The translations under genes were made by a program, and so were the position numbers. Shown here in pieces: positions 45,645-54,660 of a stretch of DNA of 64,000 nt; positions within the stretch are counted from its first letter, which is position 1, and each line of letters starts with the position of its first letter. The stretch comes from Flavobacterium ranwuense. GTDB lineage: Bacteria; Bacteroidota; Bacteroidia; Flavobacteriales; Flavobacteriaceae. The stretch is taken from contig NZ_SMLH01000006.1 of the NCBI RefSeq assembly GCF_004349315.1, forward strand, positions 124,001-188,000, written 5' to 3'. The notes under the pieces are model-generated. The model was not told the DNA's origin. It made no database searches and saw only the letters and a program-made list of their open reading frames with translations.

Positions 45645-46745
45645 TTAGAATTGTAAATCTGAAATATCATTATGATGTACCTTTTGTTTTATCGTTCCTT
45701 TTTCAAGTAATACAATACTTGGATTGGCTCTTTCGATAGTTTTTACAGTAATAGCATCACAAAAATAGAAGTCAAATGTCAATCCGAATTGTTTTTTTGC
45801 AGCAGCTATTTCTTCCGGTAAAGAAGCCGTCATAGCAACTACTTTATAGCCTTTTGCTTTAGCTTCCTGATTCAGTTTTTCCATTTTTGCCATTCCACTG
45901 TGATCCGCTTTAACCAAATCGTATGCTGTAATCAACATCAATTTTGGTTCTTCTAAAAACTCGTCTTTGTAATCTGAACCGTCTTTTTCCATGGTGAAAT
46001 CATGTATAGGAGGAACGTAACCTTCTGTAATGACTTTGTCTTTTCTATCTACAAATACGGCGCCTTCAGGAATTGACATCAAATCCTTTTCGGTAAATTC
46101 TTTATCGACACCACCAACTTTGTAAATAAAGACCATTTCTACCACTGATTTTTCTGCTCCGTCAGGAATTCTCATTCCTTTTTGAATATTGTTCCCTACT
46201 TTATAAGGTCTGAAATCGATTAATGGTAAATGGTTTAAAACCCAAACTCCCATAAGTGAAGATAAAACGATACTGGCGTAGATAACTATGTTTTGTATAT
46301 TGTTGCTAAACAATGGTTTAACTAGTTTTTTATTAAAAAATAATATTAGAATAAAGAAAAGTAAAACGATATCCTTAGTAAACGATTGCCAAGGTGTTAG
46401 TTTTAAGGCGTCTCCAAAACAACCACAATCTTTTACCACATTAAAATAAGCAGAATAAAAAGTCAAGAAAGTAAACAGTACAATCAGGATTAGTAAACTC
46501 CAAATTGTGAATTTGGTTTTGTAACCAATGAGCAACATAATACCCAGAACTACTTCAAGAATTACTAAGAACAAAGCGATTCCCAATGCAAATGGAACAA
46601 AAAAGGGTATGTTGAAAACAGGTTCACTGAAATATTCAGCCAGTTTGTATGAAAACCCAATAGGGTCATTCAGTTTGATTAATCCGGAGATAATAAATAG
46701 GATTCCAACGAAAATTCTAGAAAATTGAGTAATTATATTTTTCAT
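45645..46745 (-). CDS. BT_3928-family protein: DoxX-like membrane domain plus thioredoxin-like domain
   Basis: A 366-residue protein. The first about 165 residues are a DoxX/MauE-like four-helix membrane domain (RIFVGILFIISGLIKLNDP, VILEVVLGIMLLIGYKTKF, VKDCGCFGDALKLTPWQSF with a CGC motif, then two more helices). The rest is periplasmic and thioredoxin-like but lacks a CxxC in the usual place (FYFCDAITVKTIERANPSIVLLEKG). The whole architecture is conserved across Bacteroidota beside DUF1599 and folP. It may handle thiol or quinone redox at the inner membrane, but the function is not established. Confidence 0.85.
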   Translation of the reverse strand: MKNIITQFSRIFVGILFIISGLIKLNDPIGFSYKLAEYFSEPVFNIPFFVPFALGIALFLVILEVVLGIMLLIGYKTKFTIWSLLILIVLFTFLTFYSAYFNVVKDCGCFGDALKLTPWQSFTKDIVLLFFILILFFNKKLVKPLFSNNIQNIVIYASIVLSSLMGVWVLNHLPLIDFRPYKVGNNIQKGMRIPDGAEKSVVEMVFIYKVGGVDKEFTEKDLMSIPEGAVFVDRKDKVITEGYVPPIHDFTMEKDGSDYKDEFLEEPKLMLITAYDLVKADHSGMAKMEKLNQEAKAKGYKVVAMTASLPEEIAAAKKQFGLTFDFYFCDAITVKTIERANPSIVLLEKGTIKQKVHHNDISDLQF

Positions 46746-46850
46746 ATGAAGATAATATTTGTTTTTTTAATGGAATATGGTATCGCCATTCTTGATTCCA
46801 GTTTGTGATTTTGGAATCCTGACGATTTCATGTTCAGTTATTGCTTTTTA

Positions 46851-47396
46851 TTATTTATTTCCAAAACCCATTAAAATCAAGGCAAAAATTGAATAATTGA
46901 TCATGTCCTGATAATTAGCGTCGATTCCTTCAGAAACTAATGTTTTTCCTTTGTTATCTTCAATTTGTTTGACACGAAGTAGTTTTTGCAAAATCAAATC
47001 TGTCAGTGAACTCACACGCATATCACGCCAAGCTTCACCATAATCATGATTTTTATCTTCCATTAATTCCTTGGTCAGTTTGACTTTGGCATCGTATAAT
47101 TCGGTTGCTTTAGCAACGCCTAAATCGGGTTGATCTACAACGCCTAATTCCAATTGAATCAAGGCCATAATTGAATAATTAATAATCCCGATGAATTCGC
47201 CTGTTTCATCTTCATCAATTTTGCGAACTTCGTTTTCTTGTAGACTTCTAATTCTTTGTGCTTTAATGTAGATTTGGTCCGTCAATGAAGGCAATCTTAA
47301 AATTCGCCAAGCACATCCGTAATCTTTCATTTTGTTGATAAACAGCGCGCGACAAGTCGCAATTACAGTATCATATTCCTTTGAAGTATTCTTCAT
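46851..47396 (-). CDS. DUF1599 domain protein
   Basis: 181 residues from ATG 47396 (MKNTSKEYDTVIATC). The ATG at 47429 is less plausible because a TATTTTTG -7-like element lies between the two. The protein is a tandem repeat of one helical unit: MKDYGCAWRILRLPSLTDQIYIKAQRI and NHDYGEAWRDMRVSSLTDLILQKLLRV show the same pattern. DUF1599 is an all-helical family restricted mainly to Bacteroidota, possibly related to MazG-like nucleotide hydrolases, but no activity is proven. It is divergent from folP and lies upstream of the BT_3928-like gene. Confidence 0.88.
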   Translation of the reverse strand: MKNTSKEYDTVIATCRALFINKMKDYGCAWRILRLPSLTDQIYIKAQRIRSLQENEVRKIDEDETGEFIGIINYSIMALIQLELGVVDQPDLGVAKATELYDAKVKLTKELMEDKNHDYGEAWRDMRVSSLTDLILQKLLRVKQIEDNKGKTLVSEGIDANYQDMINYSIFALILMGFGNK

Positions 47397-47484
47397 TATT
47401 GGTGTATATTTGTATTCAAATTTTTTCAAAAATAAGATAATTTTTTTGAATGTAGAATTTTGAAGTCTTTAAAACTGTAAACGA

Positions 47485-48306
47485 ATGACTATTAACTGTA
47501 AAGGAATACTTGTTGACTTATCAACTCCCAAAGTAATGGGGATTTTGAATGTGACGACCAACTCATTTTTTGATGGTGGAAAGTATAAAAATGAAACCGA
47601 AATCCTTTCTCAAGTCGAAAAAATGCTAATGGATGGCGCGACTTTTATAGATATTGGCGCATATTCCAGTAAACCAAATGCAGAATTTGTCTCGGAACAA
47701 GAAGAAATTTCTAGAATTGTACCTGTTGTAGATTTGATTCTAAAACATTTTCCAGAAACGATAATCTCTATTGATACTTTTAGGAGTGAGGTGGCAAAAG
47801 CTTCTATTGAAAGCGGTGCGGCTATCATCAACGATATTGCAGCAGGAAATCTGGATGATAAAATGTTTGAGATAATTGCAAAATACAATGTTCCTTATAT
47901 TATGATGCACATGCGGGGCAATCCGCAAACCATGCAAACACTCACGGATTACGATGATATTGTAAAAGAAATGTTGTTCTATTTTTCCGAGAAAGTGGCT
48001 ATGGCCAGAAGTTTTGGAATCAATGATTTAATTATCGATCCAGGCTTTGGCTTTGCCAAAACAATAGATCAAAATTACGAGGTTTTTCAAAAAATGGAAT
48101 TGTTTAATATGTTGGAACTGCCACTTTTTGTTGGAATTTCCAGAAAATCAATGATTTACAAAACGCTAGGCACTACAGTAGAAAATGCGTTAAACGGAAC
48201 TACGGTTTTGAATACTTTGGCGTTGACCAAAGGTGCTAAGATCCTTCGTGTTCACGATGTAAAAGAAGCTATGGAAAGCGTTACATTATTCAATAAAATC
48301 AACTAA
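47485..48306 (+). CDS. folP: Dihydropteroate synthase
   Basis: 273 residues, a complete TIM-barrel enzyme that joins 4-aminobenzoate to the pterin pyrophosphate in folate synthesis and is the target of sulfonamides. Motifs: VMGILNVTTNSFFDGGKY (Asn/Ser of the pyrophosphate site), DIGAYSSKPNA, SIDTFRSEVA, INDIAAG, MMHMRG, IDPGFGFAKT and GISRKSMIYKTLG. It is divergent from DUF1599. In many relatives the diadenylate cyclase gene follows folP, but here an unrelated lipoprotein gene does. Confidence 0.97.
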   Translation: MTINCKGILVDLSTPKVMGILNVTTNSFFDGGKYKNETEILSQVEKMLMDGATFIDIGAYSSKPNAEFVSEQEEISRIVPVVDLILKHFPETIISIDTFRSEVAKASIESGAAIINDIAAGNLDDKMFEIIAKYNVPYIMMHMRGNPQTMQTLTDYDDIVKEMLFYFSEKVAMARSFGINDLIIDPGFGFAKTIDQNYEVFQKMELFNMLELPLFVGISRKSMIYKTLGTTVENALNGTTVLNTLALTKGAKILRVHDVKEAMESVTLFNKIN

Positions 48307-48311
48307 TAAAG

Positions 48312-48941
48312 ATGAGATATTTTACTCTGATTGCTCTTTTTACTTTGTTCTCTTGTGGAAACAAAGAAGATATTTTGTTGCCAAAAGCCAATATTACAAT
48401 TGTCAAAAATGTAGATGATCTTTCTCCAATCTATATTTTTTTTAGAACAAAAGGCAATGATACGCTGGTAGAAGTAAATAGGAAAAACAGTATTATTTCG
48501 ACTAATTGGATTCTAAATGTAGACAAACGTTTGCCGTTACGACTTGCCATTCCGGAAATCATGAAGTTGCAACAAAGAAAGCGCGAGGAAAAGGCACACA
48601 AGAATGAAAAGGCCGAAAATTATTATTCTTATGCTGATACGATTGGTAAAAACGTAGCTTTTATTCCTTTTACAAATGTGTATTACAGAATCGATAAGCC
48701 TTTAAGTGGAGGCTTTATATTTTATTTCAAAAAGGATTCGGATCTAGTTTTAATTAACAATATTCAAATAAAAAAAAGTGAAGTTTTAAATTATGTGTAT
48801 AGTTTTAATTTTGCTATTAATCCTAGAATAGAATTGGTTTTTGATAAAAATATGAGTTTTGAAGAATATTTACAAATTAAGATTTTGACAAGAGAATTGG
48901 ATACTTTTAATAAAGAAGTTCCTGAAGAATACATCGATTAA
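48312..48941 (+). CDS. Lipoprotein of unknown function downstream of folP
   Basis: I do not recognise a family. The 209-residue protein has a lipoprotein signal (MRYFTLIALFTLFSC), an N-terminal beta-rich part (PIYIFFRTKGNDTLVEVNRKN), a charged helix (LQQRKREEKAHKNEKAENYY), and a C-terminal part ending YIDN-free at PEEYID. It starts five bases after folP, so it is probably co-transcribed. Its DNA does not differ visibly in composition. The displaced rlmH fragment begins 23 bases after its stop on the opposite strand. Confidence 0.7.
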   Translation: MRYFTLIALFTLFSCGNKEDILLPKANITIVKNVDDLSPIYIFFRTKGNDTLVEVNRKNSIISTNWILNVDKRLPLRLAIPEIMKLQQRKREEKAHKNEKAENYYSYADTIGKNVAFIPFTNVYYRIDKPLSGGFIFYFKKDSDLVLINNIQIKKSEVLNYVYSFNFAINPRIELVFDKNMSFEEYLQIKILTRELDTFNKEVPEEYID

Positions 48942-48963
48942 ATGACTAACCTCTTAAGCATTT

Positions 48964-49089
48964 CTATTGATGATGATACGGTTCGTTTCTCAAAATCGTA
49001 AATCCACGATACAATTGCTCGATAAAAAACAACCGTACCATTTGATGCGAAAAGGTCATGAGAGAAAGTGAGATTTTACCTTGCGCTTT
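48964..49089 (-). pseudogene. rlmH: Displaced 3' end of a second rlmH
   Basis: On the minus strand this stretch encodes [20 protein letters not shown] followed by the rest of the RlmH C-terminus through EPYHHQ and TAG, 41 residues identical to residues 117-157 of the intact RlmH at 50010-50483. The DNA, however, differs at 17 of 123 positions, every change synonymous. Similarity stops exactly at the stop codon on one side and at the AAAGC of KA on the other. The first two-thirds of the gene are missing, so it cannot be functional. See the finding on integration at rlmH. Confidence 0.9.
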
Positions 49090-49117
49090 CCTTGATAATG
49101 CAATATTTAAAAATGAC

Positions 49118-49148
49118 AAAGGCTTTCTTTTGTAAAAAGAAAGCCTTT
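49118..49148 (-). terminator. Terminator after the CHRD gene
   Basis: AAAGGCTTTCTTTT pairs with AAAAGAAAGCCTTT around GTA; it is placed about 25 bases beyond the CHRD stop. Confidence 0.75.
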
Positions 49149-49173
49149 AGTCTTATAGGTAAAAAATTGCAGT

Positions 49174-49641
49174 TTAATAACCGCCACCACCACCTCCAGA
49201 GGTAGTCCCTTTAATAAGTTGTCCCCTTATTTCTCCTCCTGGATATGCGGCACTGTGTATGTTTACATAATGAAGATTGGCTTTAAGGTCAGCTTCTTGA
49301 GCTGCAGTTAATGCAACGCTTGTGTAAGTTATAGGTGAGGTTAAACTAGTAAACGGAAACACAATATCTCCGCTCACTCCTACAGCACCCTTGTGTATAT
49401 GACCACCCGTAGCTGTTACACCAGAGTAGGTTACTGTAATTGTAAATGTTTTTGTAGTATTATTGAATGTAAGTGTTGCCGTTCCTGTTGCCGTTGAAGC
49501 ATTGGAAGGCACTTCACTTGTACCATTTAATGTAGCATTAAAAGTTGTTAAGCTTGGACCCGGATTGTCATTGTTATTATCGCAAGATGCGATACCCAAT
49601 AAAAAAAATGGAATTGCTAAAAATCTAAATAAGTGTTTCAT
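49174..49641 (-). CDS. CHRD-domain lipoprotein
   Basis: A 155-residue lipoprotein (LLGIASC, then Asn/Asp-rich DNNNDNPGP linker). Its body is a single CHRD domain: FNATLNGTSEVPSNASTATG, TATLTFNNTTKTFTITVTY, GGHIHKGAVGVSGDIVFPF, and LHYVNIHSAAYPGGEIRGQL. CHRD domains occur in chordin and many bacterial surface proteins, with no known enzyme activity. The unusual end is TTSGGGGGGY. It is the only gene between the displaced rlmH fragment and the intact rlmH and may be cargo of a former element. Confidence 0.88.
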   Translation of the reverse strand: MKHLFRFLAIPFFLLGIASCDNNNDNPGPSLTTFNATLNGTSEVPSNASTATGTATLTFNNTTKTFTITVTYSGVTATGGHIHKGAVGVSGDIVFPFTSLTSPITYTSVALTAAQEADLKANLHYVNIHSAAYPGGEIRGQLIKGTTSGGGGGGY

Positions 49642-50009
49642 AATAAAAATTTTTAAAAGTTAAAAAGGATTGACTATTATTACTGTTAGAAAGTTTTGTT
49701 ATTTGTATATTATACCGTGTTGAATTACACAATGTTTTTCGGTTAATATGCTGATATAGTGATAGGTAAAGTTAGTTTTTTTTTATGCACATCGTAAAAA
49801 AAATGATGAAAATTTAGAATTTGGTATGATATTACTTTTGACGACAGTAAAAGAAGTTTTTGCGTTTAATTCTTTTCTTGAATTTTAGTGCTTTTGATAT
49901 AGATAATCAGATTCAATTTTCACAAATTAAAACTGATTTTTTGAATGTTGAAAAATAATTTGGAATTTATTTATTGAGCGAAATTCTGCGACTGAAAACT
50001 GAACACTTT
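49642..50009. other. 368-base intergenic region
   Basis: AT-rich DNA between the CHRD start and the rlmH stop. No coding frame, repeat or terminator stands out. If the rlmH region is an element junction, this is element DNA. Confidence 0.5.
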
Positions 50010-50483
50010 TTACTGATGATGATACGGTTCGTTTCTTAAAATCGTAAATCCGCGATACAATTGTTCAATAAAAAACAAGCGTACCATTTGATGGGAGAAA
50101 GTCATTAAAGACAACGATATTTTTCCTTGTGCTTTGGCATAAACGGTATCCGAAAAACCATAAGGACCACCAATTACGAAAACCAAAGTTTTTACTCCAG
50201 AGTTCATTTTTTTCTGTAATTCCTCTGAAAAACCGACGCTCGAAAAGTTTTTCCCGTTTTCGTCCAATAAAATAAGTTGGTCTGTTGGTGCGATTTTAGA
50301 TAAAATCAGTTCGCCTTCTTTTTCTTTTTGCTGACTTTCGGATAAGTTTTTTACGTTTTTGATATCAGGAATAATATCCAAATCAAACTTGATATAAAAT
50401 GACAAGCGTTTGGTGTAATCATCTATTAATGTTTGTAAGGCTTTGTTATCGGTTTTACCAATAGCAATCAGTTTGATGTTCAT
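50010..50483 (-). CDS. rlmH: 23S rRNA pseudouridine-1915 N3-methyltransferase
   Basis: 157 residues, a complete SPOUT-fold enzyme that methylates pseudouridine 1915 in helix 69 of 23S rRNA. Motifs: MNIKLIAIGKTDNKALQ, ILLDENGKNFSSVGFSEEL, FVIGGPYGFSDTVYAKAQGK (SAM-binding knot), [21 protein letters not shown] and the conserved C-terminal NEPYHHQ. The intact copy is undisturbed. Its last 41 codons have a second version at 48964-49089 that differs only at synonymous sites, which suggests that one of the two 3' ends came from another lineage. Confidence 0.97.
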   Translation of the reverse strand: MNIKLIAIGKTDNKALQTLIDDYTKRLSFYIKFDLDIIPDIKNVKNLSESQQKEKEGELILSKIAPTDQLILLDENGKNFSSVGFSEELQKKMNSGVKTLVFVIGGPYGFSDTVYAKAQGKISLSLMTFSHQMVRLFFIEQLYRGFTILRNEPYHHQ

Positions 50484-50548
50484 TTTTCAAGTGTTTCAAA
50501 AATGCAAATATAGAAAATTAGTATTTTTAACCTTGTTTTTATTCAATA

Positions 50549-50625
50549 AAACGGCCTGTTTCATTTCGAATAACTTATAGATATTTTCTAATAAGATTAT
50601 GTTCTATTTGAAACAGACCGTTATT
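50549..50625. terminator. Long-loop hairpin after the GH101 gene
   Basis: ACGGCCTGTTTCATTT pairs with ATTTGAAACAGACCGT (one G-U, few mismatches) around a loop of roughly 40 bases, between the GH101 stop and the rlmH start. The loop is too long for a standard terminator, so the function is uncertain. Confidence 0.45.
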
Positions 50626-50638
50626 TTTATACTGTTGA

Positions 50639-53632
50639 TTAATTCTCTATGATAACTAAATCATCAACTATTAAATCAGAATCTTTACCATTCAGTTTTT
50701 CGATTCCGAACCATGAATTTCCACTCTCAGATCCCAAGAAGGTAAAGGAAGTTTGGGTTGGAGTGTTAGCTGGATTGATAGCAATAGCTATTTTGGTACT
50801 GGTTCCATCCCCCATTACTAAAGCATAATCAGCTCCAGATGCTTCGTAATTAAAGGTTACAGTATAGGTTTTACCCGCTTTGAATCGAACGGTTTGTGGG
50901 ATTGTTTGAAGCAATAGTCCCGGTTCTTCACCATGGGCTTTTAGTGACCAGTTTCCATTGATTACATCATCTATTGGTTTTTCATTCCATCCTTTTTGAG
51001 TATAAGGAGCATGCAATTCAGCCAAATGCGTTCTAGGGTCATTTACTCCTCCAGAAGGTCCTTTAATGAAAGGATACAGTCCGTCAGGAATATATTCAAA
51101 GTTTTCTGCAAAAAATATATTCGCAGGTTTTGCCGTTTGTTTTATTGCTGCCACACGCAGATCATCAAACAAAACTTGTGAAGTACCTGCTTCTGTGCGA
51201 AGGAATAAATTTGCCGTGGTTTGCCCTTCTGAAACTTTAAAAAACACATACATACGTTGCATGTTGCTATCGTGTTTCGAATCAGCAGAAATATAGTTTT
51301 TCCACAATGAGTTGTTAGCATAGGAGCTTACTTCTTGTCCTCCGTAGTTATTGACGCCTAGATAGGCTCTTCTATCGGAACTTGTTGCTACATAAACGGA
51401 AGCGTAATACGTTCCAGAAGTTAATCCGGTAATGGTTTGACTTACTGTTACCGGAGTTGTTCCGCTAACTTCAAGTTCATATTGTCCAATTTTATTACGA
51501 ACTACAGCAACTCCGTTGCCATCCACTTTCCAGTTCTTTAAGTTTCCGCTGTTGAAACCAGGATCTTTTATAAAAGTTCCTTCTCCAAAACTGGACAAAG
51601 TATTGGAAACATTTTTATTTTTGTCTAAAACATAAGGCGTTTTCGAATCAGCTAGTATGGTAAGCTGGCCATTTTTTATTTCAATTTGTTGCACAAATTC
51701 TCTTCCTTGATCGGTTAATTTATACTGTTGAACTGTTTTCAAATTCCCCCAACTTTTTGGCAATTCCCAAGTAGTAGTTCCTCCGGTTTGATTCCAATGA
51801 TATAATTTTTCTTCCGTATAAGGATTCCAAGGTAATAAGTAGCTATCTCCATTTAATACTATTTTGCCGTCTTTGGTAATGGTTCTTTTGCCGGAAACTA
51901 AACTTACAGTTACATTTTTTTCTAGAGAAATAACGTTTTCCTCCCATTTAAGAATTGGGAAATGTTGCAAATATTTTGTTGATAATCCAGTCCCGAAAGT
52001 CATTTCGATGGTTTTATCGATATTGTTTCTCCCTTGCCAACCTTCAAAGTCATCCATTTCAGTTCCGCCTAATAGAGGATGTCTGGCAATCCAAGTGTCT
52101 TTTTGGTGGTTGCGAATGAATCTAACAATTTGACTGTTGAATCCTTTGATGTCTTTTCCTCCATAATTGTAATCAACAGCCCAGTGATTCCAAATTGCAT
52201 CATATTCATGGTCATTAGGGAATTCAGTTGTCAATGTTAATCCCAAAGAATGAATTTCGCTACCTAATTTTCGGCTGTCCCAACTTCCTTTGGCATACCA
52301 AACATCACAATAGATAAAAGCCAATGAAGGGACTTGATCCTTTAGTGATTTAAGGCGAAACATTCTGTTGTTACTACTGGCATCATAACGCTTATTGATA
52401 TAGTAAGAAGGGTCAAGCCAATCCCAGCCTTTTTTGGTTTTGTCAACTAATGAATCGTCAAAAGCCGTGGCTTCAGGATAAGATTCTGTTCCATTGATAT
52501 GTACACCCATAAAAGCATTGTATTTAATCGCTTGCTTGCAAAGCATTTCCATGTCTTTGGCCCCGCCTTGTCTTTTTCCTATATCTCCGTAGTCGGGATG
52601 TTTAGAATCATGACCCTCAGATCCGTAGCCTTTTAGGATTACATATTGGCCCAAACCATCTGTATTAAGGAAAATTCTTTTGGTTTCGTCCAGCGTTTTT
52701 GTAAACGGATTTGTTGCCTGACTGGCAAAATTCATTGGGATACGTTGTACCACTAAATCTTTGATTTTATCACTGCCCATCGGGTTGTTCATGATACTTC
52801 TAAAAGCTATTGCACCATCCTGCCAGTCCACTTTATTATCTCCGTTTGCATCATTGGTAATGACAATTTTGGCTACAGGAAGCGGATCAGTTGCTTTCAT
52901 TCCTTTGGCTCGGTAAATCCATGAACCACTCCATATTCCTGTGCGAGCATAATTTTTTGTCACAACTGTCTGTTTTTGAACTCTGCTATCGTCATTTTTT
53001 TCCGTAACGGAATTACTCCATATGCTTGCCGCTAATTGCGCTGTATTGACAATACCATACAAATAATTTTTTAAGATGCTGTCTTTTGCCATTGTTGCTT
53101 TAAGCGGCAGGAATTCGTCTCCGGTTCCTTTTACTGCAGTAAACATTTTTGCACCAGCAAAAGAAGCTTCAGTTTGTGAGCTTCTTACGGAAACTAAATT
53201 ATGGTTGGGTATTTCAAAGGTACTTACCTTGAAAGTGCCGTTTTCAGTAATTTGAGTTACATTGAATTCAACAATATTGGCAACCACTTTGATTTGAATT
53301 TTTACCGAAACTTTGATTTCAGGAATGTCTAATACGTAGTTTGCTGTGTTTTTTGCTATTGAAAATGTGGTTTTCGGGCTATATAATTTCCCGTTAATTA
53401 GCACTTGTGATAATTGATCTTCTTGCCCGTAAAGAATAGTTCCGTTTGCAATCCAGTTGTATTGAATTATTCTTGGGAACGATGAATCCAGTGTGACTTT
53501 AATAGTTTTTGATTCTATGGTTTTTATGGCATTCGTATCATCGGGAAAACCTTTCTGTTCGGTTGCGTGGGTTTGTATTGAAAGCAGTTGAAAGGTTAAA
53601 ATCAAAAGAGCATTGTGAAAAAGTAATTTCAT
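50639..53632 (-). CDS. GH101-family endo-alpha-N-acetylgalactosaminidase-like protein
   Basis: 997 residues from ATG 53632 (MKLLFHNALLILTFQ signal peptide); the longer frame from 53671 puts 13 polar residues before the signal. A beta-sandwich N-terminus leads to a TIM barrel with FIYCDVWY (Asp443, expected nucleophile), TEFPNDHEYDAIWNHW (Glu476, expected acid/base) and DYNYGG. The 33-residue spacing fits characterised GH101 enzymes. Two C-terminal galactose-binding-like modules follow (about 690-840 and 845-997). The family releases Gal-beta-1,3-GalNAc from O-glycans of mucin-type proteins. It stands alone, without a SusC/D pair. Confidence 0.88.
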   Translation of the reverse strand: MKLLFHNALLILTFQLLSIQTHATEQKGFPDDTNAIKTIESKTIKVTLDSSFPRIIQYNWIANGTILYGQEDQLSQVLINGKLYSPKTTFSIAKNTANYVLDIPEIKVSVKIQIKVVANIVEFNVTQITENGTFKVSTFEIPNHNLVSVRSSQTEASFAGAKMFTAVKGTGDEFLPLKATMAKDSILKNYLYGIVNTAQLAASIWSNSVTEKNDDSRVQKQTVVTKNYARTGIWSGSWIYRAKGMKATDPLPVAKIVITNDANGDNKVDWQDGAIAFRSIMNNPMGSDKIKDLVVQRIPMNFASQATNPFTKTLDETKRIFLNTDGLGQYVILKGYGSEGHDSKHPDYGDIGKRQGGAKDMEMLCKQAIKYNAFMGVHINGTESYPEATAFDDSLVDKTKKGWDWLDPSYYINKRYDASSNNRMFRLKSLKDQVPSLAFIYCDVWYAKGSWDSRKLGSEIHSLGLTLTTEFPNDHEYDAIWNHWAVDYNYGGKDIKGFNSQIVRFIRNHQKDTWIARHPLLGGTEMDDFEGWQGRNNIDKTIEMTFGTGLSTKYLQHFPILKWEENVISLEKNVTVSLVSGKRTITKDGKIVLNGDSYLLPWNPYTEEKLYHWNQTGGTTTWELPKSWGNLKTVQQYKLTDQGREFVQQIEIKNGQLTILADSKTPYVLDKNKNVSNTLSSFGEGTFIKDPGFNSGNLKNWKVDGNGVAVVRNKIGQYELEVSGTTPVTVSQTITGLTSGTYYASVYVATSSDRRAYLGVNNYGGQEVSSYANNSLWKNYISADSKHDSNMQRMYVFFKVSEGQTTANLFLRTEAGTSQVLFDDLRVAAIKQTAKPANIFFAENFEYIPDGLYPFIKGPSGGVNDPRTHLAELHAPYTQKGWNEKPIDDVINGNWSLKAHGEEPGLLLQTIPQTVRFKAGKTYTVTFNYEASGADYALVMGDGTSTKIAIAINPANTPTQTSFTFLGSESGNSWFGIEKLNGKDSDLIVDDLVIIEN

Positions 53633-54131
53633 TTGTAAAATGGTTAATTTAGAGTTTTTATGTTTTGTCAAGGTATAGTTTTTTATTTTCAGTTTGATAC
53701 TACTGAATTTAGTTTTGTTATGATTTAAGACAAAATATGAAAAATCGAAATTAGAATATTTTTCTTGGATAACAGGACATTGCCTACCAGTTTGTGTAGA
53801 TTTTAGAAATAGAAAAAAGTATTAGCTTTAAAGTTTAAAACTGAGAGAATGAGATCAAAAAATAGGGCAGGCCTAATTTTTTTTTAATAGAAGCAAACAG
53901 AATTAAGGTACTTTTTTTGCCGCATAAGAAAATAGAGTTCAGTATTTGCAAACGGAAAAATGCGTTAGGAAATACTTCAGATTAATTAGTGAAATTCTTG
54001 TTTATGGATTCTTCCTGATTTTTGCGTTCACAAGTAGACACAAAAGCCGTTTTTTTTAAAATGGTTGAGGCGTTTTGTAGGTATTTTGCTAAAATTTATC
54101 AGCAGTAATAGTCCTTTGTAGAGTTTATTAT
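53633..54131. other. 499-base intergenic region
   Basis: AT-rich DNA between the GH101 start and the SRPBCC stop. No coding frame, clear hairpin or known repeat was identified. It may hold the GH101 control region. Confidence 0.5.
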
Positions 54132-54602
54132 TTACTCATTAAGTTCCTTTGGAAATCTGTCTGAAACTAAATTAAGCTCAATGTTGTGTTCCAAGTAGGC
54201 TTTCAAACCCGCTAAAACTAATGTAAATCCTTCTGTTGAATCCCTTATTTGTGAGATAAGTTTTTCGGTTTCGTCATGAAATACACTATTAACGATGCTT
54301 ACAAAAGTTCCGACTTTACCTAAATTTTTAAACGTCCATTCCACAGTTGTAATTTCATCAGAATTACCCCATTCGATTGTGATTTTTTTATTCAGTTCAA
54401 TCGTTTTAGGTCTAACCAAAGTAGAGTGATTGTACATTTCCCAAGTCCATTCTGTTTCTTTTCCTTCTTCAAGTTTTCCGGAGCTTTTCGTAAACCAAAA
54501 TTTAGTTGTGATTTCTGGATTTATAAATGCCTGAAAAACGTCTTCGATGGGTTTTCTAATTAGCATTTCAGCTTTTGCATAATATTTTGTTTCTGTAGTC
54601 AT
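54132..54602 (-). CDS. SRPBCC (AHSA1-type) domain protein
   Basis: 156 residues from ATG 54602 (MTTETKYYAKAEMLIRKP); the ATG at 54617 adds five residues and is less likely. The AHSA1 pattern is good: IRKPIEDVFQAFINPEITTKFWFTKSSGK near the start, EWTWEMYNH, IEWGNSDEITTVEWTF in the middle and a closing helix GFTLVLAGLKAYLEHNIEL. Ligand and partner are unknown. It shares only the fold with the gene at 35289. Confidence 0.84.
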   Translation of the reverse strand: MTTETKYYAKAEMLIRKPIEDVFQAFINPEITTKFWFTKSSGKLEEGKETEWTWEMYNHSTLVRPKTIELNKKITIEWGNSDEITTVEWTFKNLGKVGTFVSIVNSVFHDETEKLISQIRDSTEGFTLVLAGLKAYLEHNIELNLVSDRFPKELNE

Positions 54603-54660
54603 AATAGTGATTTTCAAACGAATTCATGCCAGTTTTTAATGGATATTTGAGTGGTTCATA

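Noticed and set aside
48964..49089. A second working rlmH gene
   Set aside because: Only the last 41 codons remain; the rest of the enzyme is absent.
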